Assembly: GCA_033675265.1 (NCBI GenBank)
Contig: JAUJYZ010000473.1
Coordinates: forward strand, 160,001 to 224,000
DNA from: Actinostola sp. cb2023
Taxonomy: Eukaryota; Cnidaria; Anthozoa; Actiniaria; Actinostolidae
Direction of reading: 5' to 3'
DNA length: 64,000 nt
Below are positions 11,405 to 22,143 of this stretch, piece by piece. Below the pieces are notes generated by a model that was not told the origin of the DNA, did no database searches, and was given only the letters and a program-made list of their open reading frames with translations. Each line of letters starts with the position of its first letter. Positions within the stretch are counted from its first letter, which is position 1. The position numbers and the translations under genes are program-made.

Positions 11405-13085
11405 ACCTATTCCATATATCGTTGTCCGGCCGAAAGCAACAAGCAAGAAGCTGACGACCGCAAAGGACTTTGGGAATCTCCTAATTAATTAATTTATTGG
11501 TGGTACTTGAGAAGTTATCCCTACGAGCGTTGAATAGCAATCATTTGGATGATTGTTAAAATGTCTATGGATGAATAAATGAATAAGTAGAAACAGGAGC
11601 CCATTACTAGGAGCCTTCCTCTAGTAATAGGTTCATGTGACATCAAATGCACAAATTGGGCTATTTTTAGATATGCAAATTTCCGAAGAATTTCAAATTG
11701 AAAAATTAAATGGCCGCCAATTAACGGAAGACGCGAGGACTTGATCCAAAATATTGATATTCTTAATCCATGGAAGTCCAAGTCTAATTTTCCCTTGCAC
11801 AAGAACGAGACAACTGTGTACAATGAATGAATTACATGTATCAATAAACTGACATACTGCCAGAGCGCTTAGTGGAGACTTTTAGTTTGGCGACTCACGT
11901 TGTCGCGAAAGTTCTTCTACGTTCTTATACCTATCGCTTCATATGTTTATTCTTGTTTTATCAACTTTCTTTTGTTGGTTTTTGATTCATGATTTAGTCT
12001 TCGTAAGAATGAAGCGTTCTCCGATGATTTCGACTCTGATGAAGCAAAAGTTGGATAGCGGCGCCAGCATAACAATTAAACCACACAAATGTGCACTTTG
12101 CTAAAGAACTTCTTCGCCGAAAGATAGTCGAAAAACAACTGAAACTTTCAACCGACGAACCGTGCCTTAAAGAGCGGCAAAGAACACTAAAACAAGAGGG
12201 TTATCACTGAGTGTATGCGAAGTTCATTCGCTAAAGGCGTCTTCAGTTCAAAGAAGGTAAGAAACTGAGCCGGCACTCCAAGATCAGCCGATGAATAAAA
12301 ATGCGATAAAATCTTCATCCAGGCCACAAAAAAAGAAGCTCCTCTGTACCTCACTTCGCTGTTTTAGAAGGAACTTTGTGTCAATGTCGAGAATTTTCGA
12401 CAAAATCAAAGTTCGTTAGCAAAACACACCGGCGGTTTGGAATATTCATTAGCTTGGTTGTCACTGCTAGTCCTGCACAAGTTTAATTAGGTTCTTCGTA
12501 ACAGATTATCCATGATACCAGATCGTTGAATTCCTTCTCAGAAAGAGCAGAAGATGTTCGTTTTTTGGCCGGATTTTGAACTGGCCTTTTTAACTAGTAG
12601 CTTTGTTTTTAGAAGTTCTCGCACTTGAAGTTTTGATATAAATAATAATACCTGGAGTTGCTTTTTTGTTTTGTTTTTAATGTTTTCAATCATTGTTCTT
12701 CCTCGCTTGATGAAGTACTGAAGTTGGCAAACGACGAAACTGATCTGAAATTTCACTAGATTCTGCGGATTCTTTTATTAGAATCACTGGAACTACATGG
12801 TACGCTTTCAGCCGACATTGAAAGCAAAGCTAGCAGTGTTGAATCTGACGTCAAATTCCTATTGTGTAAGACGCGACATGATTCATCATTGGTTAATCGC
12901 GCGGAATTTTTAATGAGTGTTCTATTTTTAGCCCAATTTGTGCATTTGATGTCACACAAACCTATTATAGGAGAGGAAGGCTCCTAGTAATGGGCTCCTG
13001 GTAGAAAGTCCCAATGCCCTTTGCGGTCGTCAGCTTCTTGCTTGTTGCTTTCGGCCTGGACAACCGATTTTTGGAATAGGTGTAT
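11405..13085. repeat. inverted flanks around element E2
   Basis: About 70-bp inverted arms at 11405-11480 and 13010-13085 (GGCCGAAAGCAACAAGCAAG and inverse) enclose the TIR element at 11594-13000. This suggests E2 landed inside an older palindromic element. Confidence 0.65.
11594..13000. mobile_element. TIR element E2, 7-bp target duplication
   Basis: 1,407 bp with TIRs of about 75 bp starting CAGGAGCCCATTACTAGGAG. Perfect duplication GTAGAAA at 11587-11593 and 13001-13007. Same family as E1 (3032-3585). The minus strand from about 12960 inward holds broken frames: a Ser/Glu-rich piece at 12756-12959 and a Lys-rich piece near 12538-12756, apparently N-terminal transposase exons. There is no intact transposase, so it is non-autonomous or decayed. 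Confidence 0.85.
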
Positions 13086-13211
13086 TTTGTTTTCTCAAAG
13101 AGTCAGTGATGAATGTAATAACGAGAAGGTTATTTAGACACTGCGAGTGGGCTTATCGATTATATCATTATTATTATTTATTTATTTTAATTCAGTAAAA
13201 CTTAAATAGAT

Positions 13212-13253
13212 TGGGTTGCCTGTGGTGACTGATAATTGTTTGGGCTTCCTGTG
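13212..13253 (+). repeat. two direct TGGG-N3-CCTGTG sites
   Basis: Sites at 13212-13224 (centre TTG) and 13241-13253 (centre CTT), separated by 16 bp and in the same direction. No surrounding palindrome was noticed. See the motif finding. Confidence 0.85.
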
Positions 13254-13357
13254 TCTCGGGGGCGGAAAAATGTCATGTTTTCATGGAAGGTTGGTATCAA
13301 TACAATACATTTCACATTCCTCGTCATTTTATCACACTTTTCATTTTGTTTGTATAG

Positions 13358-13513
13358 AATTCAGGTGCAAGTCGTTGGAGTAATCTAGTTCCTGGTATAA
13401 TGTTTAGCCAGAGTATTAACAGACAAGAACCACAACTCAACGAACTTGAAGATACTTGTAGCAGTTCCAGGTCTTCGTTTGCTGAACTATGGGACAGTTC
13501 AATACCAGTAGAG
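13358..13513 (+). CDS. isolated host exon, unknown product
   Basis: Acceptor TTTGTATAG after a T-rich tract, 156 nt open (52 codons, phase 0 at both ends), then a consensus donor GTAAGTAAG. The peptide is polar and Ser-rich (includes FSQSINRQEPQLNELEDT and SSSRSSFAELW) with no domain I recognise. The splice signals are among the cleanest in the window, so an expressed host gene is plausible. The donor is followed within about 20 bp by a 45-bp minisatellite. Neighbouring exons are not identified. Confidence 0.5.
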
Positions 13514-13533
13514 GTAAGTAAGATAGGTTATTA

Positions 13534-14529
13534 CTGTACATAGCACACTGGCATATAATGTGTATTATGTACAGTGTACCTATAACACACTGACTGTTTA
13601 TATAGTGTGTATTATGTACAGTGTACCTAGCACGCTGACTGTTTATATAATGTGTATTATGTACAGTGTACCTAGCACACTGACTGTTTATATAATGTGT
13701 ATTATGTACAGTGTACCTAGCACACTGACTGTTTATATAATGTGTATTATGTACAGTGTACCTAGCACGCTGACTGTTTATATAATGTGTATTATGTACA
13801 GTGTACCTAGCACACTGACTGTTTATATAATGTGTATTATGTACAGTGTACCTAGCACACTGACTGTTTATATAGTGTGTATTATGTACAGTGTACCTAG
13901 CACACTGACTGTTTATATAATGTGTAATTATATGTACAGTGTACCTACATGTAGCACACTGACTGTTTATATAGTGTGTATTATGTACAGTGTACCTAGC
14001 ACACTGACTGTCTCAGTTTATATAATGTGTATTATGTACAGTGTACCTAGCACACTGACTGTTTATATAATGTGTATTATGTACAGTATACCTAGCACAC
14101 TGACTGTTTATATAGTGTGTATTATGTACAATGTACCTAGCACATTGACTGTTTATATAATGTGTATTATGTACAGCATACCTAGCACACTGACTGTTTA
14201 TATAATGTGTATTATGTACAGTGTACCTAGCACACTGACTGTTTATATAATGTGTATTATGTACAGTATACCTAGCACACTGACTGTTTATATAGTGTGT
14301 ATTATGTACAATGTACCTAGCACATTGACTGTTTATATAATGTGTATTATGTACAGTGTACCTAGCACACTGACTGTTTATATAATGTGTATTATGTACA
14401 GTGTACCTAGCACACTGACTGTTTATATAATGTGTATTATGTACAGTGTACCTAGCACACTGACTGTCTCAGTTTATTATGATGTGTATTATGTACAGTG
14501 TACCTAGCACACTGACTGTTTATATAATA
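13534..14529 (+). repeat. 45-bp minisatellite, left block
   Basis: About 22 copies of a 45-bp unit containing ATGTGTATTATGTACAG and CTAGCACACTGACTG. Because 45 is divisible by 3 the array stays open for 315 codons, giving a 15-residue periodic peptide. This is a consequence of the repeat and not a gene. Variants (TATA/GTGT, insertions of CTCAGTT) mark sub-blocks. The array resumes at 17017. Confidence 0.95.
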
Positions 14530-15094
14530 AGCAATTATTGGATGAGGTTGAGCATGATATCGTAAATTATCAAGACCGAGTTCTGTGTTATCTGCCGAAG
14601 CCGTAGTCTGAGGCAGATAACACAGACCGGAGGTCTTGATAATTTACGATATCATGCAAAAACCGAATTCAATAATTGTTTTATTAAACATTTTGAATAA
14701 GTGAGAACACAATTATAATCAGGTCAATAAATGCTGCCATGGCCTGCATTAACACTGCAAACCTACCGCTCTTTATGACATTGAATCCCGCCTTGAATGA
14801 ACTTGACAGGATAAATCTATTATCTGTAGCAGATAATAGATTTATCCTGTCAAGTTCACATGCTATCGAGAATTAACTGCATGCTCTCAGCCAATCAGAT
14901 GCGAGATTGTGAGTAAACTTTTTAATAATGTGTATTATTAAACATTTTACTCACTATCTCGTTTCTGATTGGCTGAGAGCATACAGTTAATTTTCGATAG
15001 CCTGTGAACTTGACAGGATCAATCTATATAATAGATTTATCCTGTCAAGTTCATTCAAGGTCATAAAGTGGTACATTTGCCACAACGAGCGTCA

Positions 15095-16632
15095 ATGGCC
15101 ATGGCAGCACGATTTGCGTCTGTGTCACAAGACGATCTAAATCTTCTTATCGAAGATAAAGATGCAAACAACACAAAAAAAAGCAACGAAGGCAAGCGTG
15201 AAAGTTTTCAACGATTACCTGAGAGAGAAAAGATTAGAAGAGCCACAAGACAAAACTTCATTGGCCATTATTTTAAAAACATTTTATGCCGAAGCGAGAA
15301 AAAGCGATGGTTCTTCGTATTCAAAAAGTTCACTAAACAGTTTGAGGTTTGGACTTAACAGACACTTCAAGGCAACTCAAGGGACCGATATAATCAACGA
15401 CACAGTGTTTTGTGAAGCAAATAAAGTCTTTCTAGCGAAGTGTGTTGATCTCAAAAGACAAGTATTAGCGAAGGTTGTGCACAAACCGGCCATACTTGAA
15501 AATTACCTTCGAAAGCTGTATGAATGCGGAGTGTTTAGCTTGGTTGACCCAAAAACACTGCAAAACAAAGTCTTTTTTGAGATAATGTTGTTTTACTGCC
15601 GCCGTGGCCAGCAAAATCTCTGAGAGCTAAAAGTAACCGACTTCTCATTCAGCTGTGATGACAAAGGATCTAGATACGTGTGTAAAACGGGCGACGAACT
15701 AATAAAGAACAGAAGAGAGGACGATGACGGCTTTGAAGGCGGAATGATGTACGAAAAACCTGGCCCGAACTGTCCTGTTGACTCTTTGGAGCTCTATATT
15801 AAACACCTGAATCCAAGAAACCAGTTTTTGTTTCAGAGACCGAAGAAAGACGCCAAAATCGGAATTGACGAAATTTGCTATGACAACTGAAGAAATAGAA
15901 AACGAGCGTGCGTGCTATGTGCAGATTTATAGCATGCGGGGACTGATCAGAACACGAGAGAAGTGTTAATTAAGAGAAGCGAGTGTTCTGATCAGTCCCC
16001 AAGTGCTATAAATCTGCACATAGCAAAGCGGGCAAGTTTTCTATTTCTTTTATAAAATACAATTATGATTTTAAGGCAAGTTTTCAATTTTGTTCGTTAC
16101 AAAATAGTTTGAATATCTGCGCGCACGTGCTGTGTGCTCTCATAAAGCACGTGGAATACGAATCCTTTGGCCAATCAGAGCGCGCGTTATATCATAGATA
16201 TTTTATAAATGGTAGTTGGAGAACGGATGCTTGGAGAGAAAATGAAAACTATCTCTAGAGAAGCTAAACTGTCAAAGATCTATACGAATCACTCTATTAG
16301 AGCGACTTCTGTAACCATACTGGATAGTTCTGGTTTAATTTGAAGCACGCCATATCATGGCGGTTAGTGGTCATAAGAGTGAGAGCAGCATAAGAAGCTA
16401 CTGTCAAACGGACATAAACACCAAGAAAAAAATGTCAGTAACCATCATGGCTGCATCACATGGAACTGAAACCAATAGTTTAGTTGTAAGTAACGATACC
16501 TCAAACATTTCACCTATATTTACTTTGTCACAAGAAGAATTTTTGATGAGAGATGTAAGTGTTAGTAACTCGAACTCGCAAGTTTCAAAATCTTATAATT
16601 TCTTAAACTGTAACGTTACCTTCAACAACTAA
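15095..16632 (+). pseudogene. Crypton-like tyrosine recombinase, broken
   Basis: Three open pieces align in order. 15162-15623 gives an N-terminal core-binding-like domain (FNDYLREKR, SLNSLRFGLNRHF) resembling the DUF3504/Crypton-derived domain of ZMYM/QRICH-type proteins. It continues through 15678-15890. 16230-16450 carries the catalytic end: NHSIRAT (Arg), GHKSESSIRSY (His ... Arg and the Tyr nucleophile). Breaks: a phase change in the A-run at 15173-15181, an in-frame TGA at 15621, an inserted palindrome at 15888-16050, and a shift near 16340. A Ser-rich tail follows to 16632. It is certainly inactive. The family call is from motif recognition only. Confidence 0.65.
15888..16050. repeat. 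palindromic insertion in the recombinase gene
   Basis: Arms starting AGAAATAGAAAACGAGCG and ending in the inverse, with CTGATCAGAACAC near the centre. Inverted arms are about 65 bp around a short loop. The insertion separates the two halves of the recombinase frame. A GC-rich segment with AATCAGAGCGCGCG follows to about 16190. Confidence 0.75.
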
Positions 16633-17016
16633 AATTTAAACTAACATTTTTTCTCATTTATTTCTTAATTATACTAAGCAACTTATTCGTGTTTACTGAA
16701 TTTCATTTTATTGAAAGTTAAGTTTGTGTACTTTGAGCACTTCAGTTTCAAAATAAAAATATTGTTTTCATTCATGCGACTCGCATCGTTTGTTTAATAA
16801 TATATCTCATTTAATTTAAATGATAATAATTGTGTTCTTACTTATACACAAAATGTTTAATAAAACAATTATTGAATTCGGTTTTCGCATGATATCGTAA
16901 ATTATCAAGACCTCGTGTCTGTGTTATCTGCCTCAGCCTACGGCTTCGGCAGATAACACAGACCTCGGTCTTGATAATTTACGATATCATGCTCAACCTC
17001 ATCCAATAATTGCTTA

Positions 17017-17876
17017 TTATGTACAGTGTGCCTAGCACACTGACTGTTTATATAATGTGTATTATGTACAGTATAACTAGCACACTGACTGTTTATATAA
17101 TGTGTATTATGTACAGTGTTCCTAGCACACTGACTGTTTATATAATGTGTATTATGTACAGTGTACCTAGCACACTGACTGTTTATATAATGTGTATTAT
17201 GTACAATGTACCTAGCACACTGACTGTTTATATAATGTGTATTATGTACAGCATACCTAGCACACTGACTGTTTATATAATGTGTATTATGTACAGCATA
17301 CGTATACCTAGCACACTGACTGTTTATATAATGTGTATTATGTACAGTATACCTAGCACACTGACTGTTTATATAGTGTGTATTATGTACAGTGTACAGT
17401 GTACCTAGCACACTGACTGTTTATATAATGTGTATTATGTACAGTGTACCTAGCACACTGACTGTTTATATAGTGTGTATTATGTACAGTGTACCTAGCA
17501 CACTGACTGTTTAATTATATAATGTGTATTATGTACAGTGTACCTAGCACACTGACTGTTTATATAATGTGTATTATGTACAGTATACCTAGCACACTGA
17601 CTGTTTATATAGTGTGTATTATGTACAGTGTACCTAGCACACTGACTGTTTATATAATGTGTATTATGTACAGTGTACCTAGCACACTGACTGTTTATAT
17701 AATGTGTATTATGTACAGTGTACCTAGCACACTGACTGTTTATATAATGTGTATTATGTACAGTGTACCTAGCACACTAACTGCCTCAGTGTATTATGTA
17801 CAGTGTACCTAGCACACTGACTGCCTCAGTGTATTATGATGTGTATTATGTACAGTGTACCTTGGCACACTGACCA
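17017..17876 (+). repeat. 45-bp minisatellite, right block
   Basis: About 19 more copies of the 13534-14529 unit in the same direction. The units abutting the inserted element are partial on both sides. Open frames on either strand (16938-17812) are repeat artefacts. Confidence 0.95.
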
Positions 17877-18831
17877 CAGGCTTCCATTACCGTCTTTGTT
17901 TATCCGGTCCATCCAGACCACACACCTACCCTCGAATATCGCCCTGAAATCGGCACTTTTCCTTATCGCTCGCTGTTCAGCGTTTGGTACAAGGTAGAAG
18001 AGATATCAAGAAACCACTGATCCGAACTTGAAAAAAATCAAAGCAAGTTTTCCCATAGAAAAAAAATTACGAATACCCAAAATGTGATCCTCGAAGACCA
18101 AACCGCTGCCAAGCCTACCCCCATCGGGTACTTCGAAATACTTTACGCCGTTTTCTTTTGGGTTTTCCAATCTTATAACAATTTTTGTTGCAATTAAGTT
18201 CCTTTTCGCGTTCACAGATCCCGTTGTAAAACCGCTGTACTTATTGACATCAGACGCATTTGTACAGGGTTAGTGTAAGGTTGCAGGTTGCAGGTTGCAG
18301 GTTGCAGGTCAAAATAACTCAAACCAACTTTCCCTTGGATTATTTTTTCAGTCAATTTAATAAGCTTACTATCGGTTATTTCGGAAAAAAAATTGGCCGA
18401 TATTCGTCGAAAAACGAAAGACTCCCGAAAGTAAGATTATAAAATGTCCCGAAATCAGGAAAATCCAATAAGTGAGGAAAGGTTGTGTTCGCACCACGTT
18501 CAGCTTCAAAATCAGTCCATTAAGGCATTAGTTGTTTTTCTCAGATTGCAGGGAGATTGGCTCGATGATCAACTGAACTGATACCTGTCTTTTCGGATCT
18601 TTTCGGCTTTCCATGAATAAAACCACCCCCAGAATAACAGCTTTTTACTTTGAGGAGTAAAATTCACGTGTCCAGGGGTTTTCCAGTGGCAGTTTTTCAA
18701 TTGGCCAAGATAAGTCATGTTTTTATTAGCCTGCTTTTCAGACTCAATTTTTTACGCTCGAAAATCTCGCCAAAAACTAGAGTCTGCTGAACCAAGCCGC
18801 TAATGAGTTTCCAATATGCATGTCGTGACGA

Positions 18832-18990
18832 GTAGTAGAAGGTGGACAGTTCGGGCTCACTAAAGATGGTATTCGTCTAACACTTACTCGTACAGCGGTA
18901 GGGACTGGAACCACCAATTGTTATATGTATGTTGTAGGAGATGCTGTTTTTGAGATTGAAAATTCAAATCTGAAGGCAATATTATATTAA
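18832..18990 (+). pseudogene. C-terminal remnant, possibly capsid-like
   Basis: An open frame runs from within the left TIR to a TAA at 18988-18990, about 52 codons, with no start codon. It is strand-rich (IRLTLTRTAVGTG, CYMYVVGDAVFEIEN), which could be the last beta-strands of a jelly-roll capsid protein, but this is a guess from composition and position. The upstream part is missing at the element end, so the gene was truncated when this copy formed. It is followed 27 nt later by the ATPase start. Confidence 0.35.
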
Positions 18991-19017
18991 GTTATAAAAC
19001 CTGTATTAATTATATAT

Positions 19018-19804
19018 ATGGAAGAATTAACAGATAAGACACCATTCCACTGTATTATTACAGGACCCACGAATTGTGGTAAAACTCAATATTTAGTTAA
19101 TACACCTAATTTCAAAAACGTTGTCCAAATAGCCAAATACGAATTCATTCAAAACGACAAAAGAAACAGTTCAGCTTGAGTGCACTTCTTTTGTCTTTTA
19201 ATGAAATCCTATTTGGCTTTTTTGATTATTATTGGACAACGTTTTTGAAATTAGGTGTATATTAAGAGGTGTATATAGAAATATTTTTGAAAATATAGTT
19301 CTAATATGTCCAACGTATTCGAAAAATAAAACATATCATGGATTTGCTAGAGGAGATGCACGGTTTATCGTTTTATCACCAGATTCAGATGATGTGGATG
19401 AGATAAATGATTTACTTTCATATTGTCAAACAGTATTCTCTGGTACAAACACATTAATTATCCTAGATGATTGTGCATTTTCAAAGGATCTCAAACAAAG
19501 ATCAAACAAGTTTATTAAGCTTGCTTTCTCTGGACGTCATGAGGGTCTTTCCCTTTGGGTGTTGACCCAACAATTATCAAGTGTCGCTAAACCGTTTCGA
19601 GAAAATGTTGCTTGTATAATTTCATTTTATAATCCTAATCTTCTATGTGAAAAAACTCTGTTTGAGGAATATGGTGGAAATATGCCGCTTGAAGAACGGA
19701 AGTCTTTTATTAAAACATTAAAACAGGAAAAATACTCAAGAATGTGTTTTAATCTGAGACACCCATACCAATCATATATCGAAATTCCATGTGTTTATAT
19801 TTAA
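19018..19804 (+). pseudogene. packaging ATPase (FtsK/A32-like), split by a MITE
   Basis: The first part starts at ATG 19018, directly after TATATAT, and has a Walker A motif GPTNCGKT (residues 16-23). The second part has Walker B LIILDD and a sensor-type strand LWVLTQQLSS, then a conserved C-terminal region. Such ATPases pump DNA into capsids in Polinton-, adeno- and NCLDV-type viruses. A 155-bp MITE (19103-19257) interrupts it soon after Walker A and brings a stop at 19177. The frame on both sides is compatible, so the MITE insertion is the only visible lesion. Full length would be about 210 residues, normal for small A32-like ATPases. Confidence 0.75.
19103..19257. mobile_element. 155-bp Tc1/mariner-type MITE
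   Basis: Ends CACCTAATTTCAAAAACG and inverse, flanked by TA on both sides (19101-19102, 19258-19259). The element at 49641-49827 has nearly identical ends. It disrupts the element A ATPase, so the MITE was active after element A inserted. Confidence 0.85.
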
Positions 19805-19831
19805 AAATAAAAAACATATATAATAATATAT

Positions 19832-20416
19832 ATGTCGATACTAGATCAATATATTGATGAAAAACTAGAAACGATTCCAGAGGAAATTGTAGTAGAAAAG
19901 AAATCAAAAAAGAAACAACCTGTGAAGAAAATCGATAACTCAGTAGATATAGAAGTAGAAGAAAAACGTGAGCAACTATCGATTCTGGCTGTGCTTGGTA
20001 CTTTAAAAGAGTATGTAGGTTGTAATATGTCTCTAGGTGATGTTAAAAAACTTAACGTTAAAGACGTTGAGAAGTATTATAATCGATATCAGATTATTCT
20101 TGGGAACAAAGTCGCAAATACACTCGTCAATACAGCTATTGAGGCTGCTGTTGGAATATTGAGTTATGCTGTACCTATCGATAGTAGAGAAGAACTTGTT
20201 GATGACCTACAAAACAATCAGATGCTGAAGCAAGAGCTTAATTCAATAGCCGGTTATATCGTACTGAAAGGGGGCCGGATGGTCGCTCTTAGTAGCTGTC
20301 TTGTTCAATTTGCAAAACATATTAAATTTAGTAGTTCCAATGATGATTGGGTTGCGCCACCTATCATACAAGAAGATCAGATTCAACATGTTGAGCAGAC
20401 TCTTGAACACTCTTAA
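19832..20416 (+). CDS. element A Lys-rich protein, unknown
   Basis: 194 codons, intact, start 0-2 nt after a TATATAT tract. Residues 20-50 are strongly charged (KKSKKKQPVKK), followed by a mostly helical body with a hydrophobic stretch around residues 105-125 (NTAIEAAVGILSYAVP) and an acidic, Gln-rich tail. It lies between the ATPase and the BRO-N gene. No domain recognised. A basic virion or DNA-binding role is possible but not shown. Confidence 0.6.
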   Translation: MSILDQYIDEKLETIPEEIVVEKKSKKKQPVKKIDNSVDIEVEEKREQLSILAVLGTLKEYVGCNMSLGDVKKLNVKDVEKYYNRYQIILGNKVANTLVNTAIEAAVGILSYAVPIDSREELVDDLQNNQMLKQELNSIAGYIVLKGGRMVALSSCLVQFAKHIKFSSSNDDWVAPPIIQEDQIQHVEQTLEHS

Positions 20417-20514
20417 GAAGTCTTGATTAGTTGTTGGAACTTGTTGAGCAGACTCTTAAGCAGACTGTTGGAATTATACTTAAAATAATAATCTTATAGA
20501 TTAATATATTAAAA

Positions 20515-21340
20515 ATGTCTTTAGTAATTAAATCTTATAAAAACATAGAATTGAAATTATCTATAGAAACATTAATAGATTCTAAACAGAATATATATTT
20601 TAAAGGTAGGTAAAGATGTAGCAACAGCACTTGGATATATTGATACTTCACAAGCAATTAGGAGTCATATTGATGTAGAAGATAAAAAAAAGCTGTCATA
20701 TTTTAAACCCGTTGATTCGACGGGTTTGAAAAATGTGAAAAACACATATTATATAAATGAATCAGGATTATACTCACTCATACTAAGCTCCAAATTAGAA
20801 TCAGCTAAGAAATTCAAACGATGGGTTACATCTATGGTTTTACCATCAATTCGTAAATATGGATCTTATCAAATGTTTAACAACTCAAAAACGTTGGCAT
20901 TCAAGATTGAAAATGAATATGATCTACATACGAAAGTTATTCAATATATTAGACGATTCTATCCTAATCTGCTTATGATAGCTGGATTAGGTGAAAACCA
21001 AGACTCTAGCTACAAACGAATTCAATCGTATAAGAAGGGTTATATGAAGGGTCAACCAGATTTAATTATTAACAACTATCATAAAAAATATAACGGTCTT
21101 TGTATTGAATTTAAAACACCCGCTGCTAATGGTGTTCTTTCTATGGAACAGAAGAACTTATTAGAAAAATATGAGGAAAATGGTTTCAAATGTATAGTAT
21201 CTCCAGATTACGATCTTATTATCAGAGAGCTTATCAGCTATTGTGATGGTATAAGGTTGAAATGTAAATATTGTCCTAAGAAGTTTATTTCAAAGAAAAC
21301 ATTAAAAAGCCATTATAAATGGTTCCATAGAATATCTTAA
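20515..21340 (+). pseudogene. BRO-N + PD-(D/E)xK nuclease + C2H2 finger, frameshifted
   Basis: N-terminal BRO-N region: GKDVATALGY and SYF before 20726, then the helix pair WVTSMVLPSIRKYG. In the 204-codon downstream frame (20726-21340) residues 65-172 resemble a VRR-NUC-type nuclease: GQPDLII (Asp112), CIEFK (Glu128, Lys130). The C-terminus is a C2H2 finger (Cys180, Cys183, His196, His201). BRO-N domains bind DNA in large DNA viruses and mobile elements. Lesion: a 4-bp tandem duplication GGTAGGTA near 20604-20611 shifts the N-terminal part (start ATG 20515) out of frame. Roles in element replication or host-DNA cleavage are possible. Confidence 0.65.
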
Positions 21341-21439
21341 GCAGTGTTAAGCATCTCTTGGAATTCTATTGGAACTTGTTAAGCAGTTGTTAGAATTTTA
21401 CTTAAATATTATTTTATATATATAGTAATATAGAATATT

Positions 21440-21842
21440 ATGTCTGAAGAATCAAATGATAATACTAAGGTTGATCAAATAACCAGGGAACCAGAAACCC
21501 CAATCATAAAAACAAAAGACCCTAAGAAGGTTGCTGCAGGTAAAAAACTTGCTGAATACCATAAGAAGGCTAAGAAAGCTCTTGAAATAGAAAAGAGTCG
21601 TGTAAATAATGAGGTGATTGAGGAAGAGGCTGTAGAAGGAGGTTATAGTAGGTGGATGCCACAATTAAGTTTCACAACAGTTTTGACAGTTATCGGACTA
21701 GGGCTTACCGGATTAGATTTATATTTTCGATTTTATAAAAAAAACAGAAGCTGTAACACCGGTTAAGAAACCTTCTAAAATGGAAACCAATGAAGTGAAA
21801 GATGTTAAATCTCAAATTCCTGTGAGAATTGGGATGGAATAA
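21440..21842 (+). pseudogene. small basic membrane protein, shifted at its end
   Basis: The first frame gives 108 codons: acidic/polar start, a Lys/Ala-rich basic segment around residues 28-52 (DPKKVAAGKKLAEYHKK), then one membrane segment at about 77-95 (TTVLTVIGLGLTGLDLYF). At the A-run near 21737-21744 the sensible reading moves to another frame that continues with a polar Lys-rich tail to TAA 21840-21842, so a one-base slip is likely. I recall proteins with this basic motif in related invertebrate elements. No function known to me. Confidence 0.5.
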
Positions 21843-21887
21843 AAAAAAAGATATAAGAAAATATTATCTTAAGTATTATATAAACAA

Positions 21888-22106
21888 ATGGAAAATAAAA
21901 TTGTTAAAACAACGATGGATGCAGCAGTCGTAGTAGGAATTGCTAGTGCTGTCGGTTACATTGGGAAAAAAATATTGAAAGAGTCATTCATCAATGACCC
22001 TTCATCAAGCCTCACTAACTACGGAAAGTGGGTATTGGTTCTTGCTGGAAGTATGTATGTTAAGGTTTATCTTGAAAGTCAAAAAATTCTTCCTAAACCT
22101 CTCTAA
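21888..22106 (+). CDS. 72-aa membrane protein of element A
   Basis: Intact. Two hydrophobic segments, about residues 12-30 (AAVVVGIASAVGYIG) and 46-62 (WVLVLAGSMYVKVYL), separated by an NDPSSSLTNYGK loop. Start follows ATATAAACAA. The layout and the DPSS loop match a small protein family I recall from invertebrate virus-like elements. Role unknown; a virion membrane or pore component is possible. Confidence 0.6.
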   Translation: MENKIVKTTMDAAVVVGIASAVGYIGKKILKESFINDPSSSLTNYGKWVLVLAGSMYVKVYLESQKILPKPL

Positions 22107-22143
22107 ATCATTTAAAATAATATATTATTAGTTAATATATAGA

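Larger units (their letters stand above)
14530..17016. mobile_element. Crypton-like element with hairpin TIRs
   Basis: Ends 14530-14720 and 16826-17016 are inverted copies (AAGCAATTATTGGATGAGG...). Each is itself a hairpin in which ATGATATCGTAAATTATCAA flanks a GTGTTATCTGCC palindrome. A second inverted layer at 14805-15060 (GAACTTGACAGGAT, CCAATCAGATGCGAGAT) follows on the left. It encloses a tyrosine-recombinase pseudogene and splits the 45-bp minisatellite. TIRs are unusual for Cryptons, so either the recombinase was carried as cargo by a TIR element or several palindromic MITEs flank it. Target duplication could not be fixed because the target is repetitive. Confidence 0.6.

Noticed and set aside
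13560..14507. 315-codon open frame
   Set aside because: It is the 45-bp minisatellite read in one frame; the period is divisible by three and the unit lacks stops. The right block gives the same on both strands.
17871..17886. CACAGGCTTCCA as another split-motif site
   Set aside because: It ends CCAT and lacks the CCCA arm, so it was not counted among the 28 exact copies. The TGGTTCCCTGTG at about 33649 was also left out.
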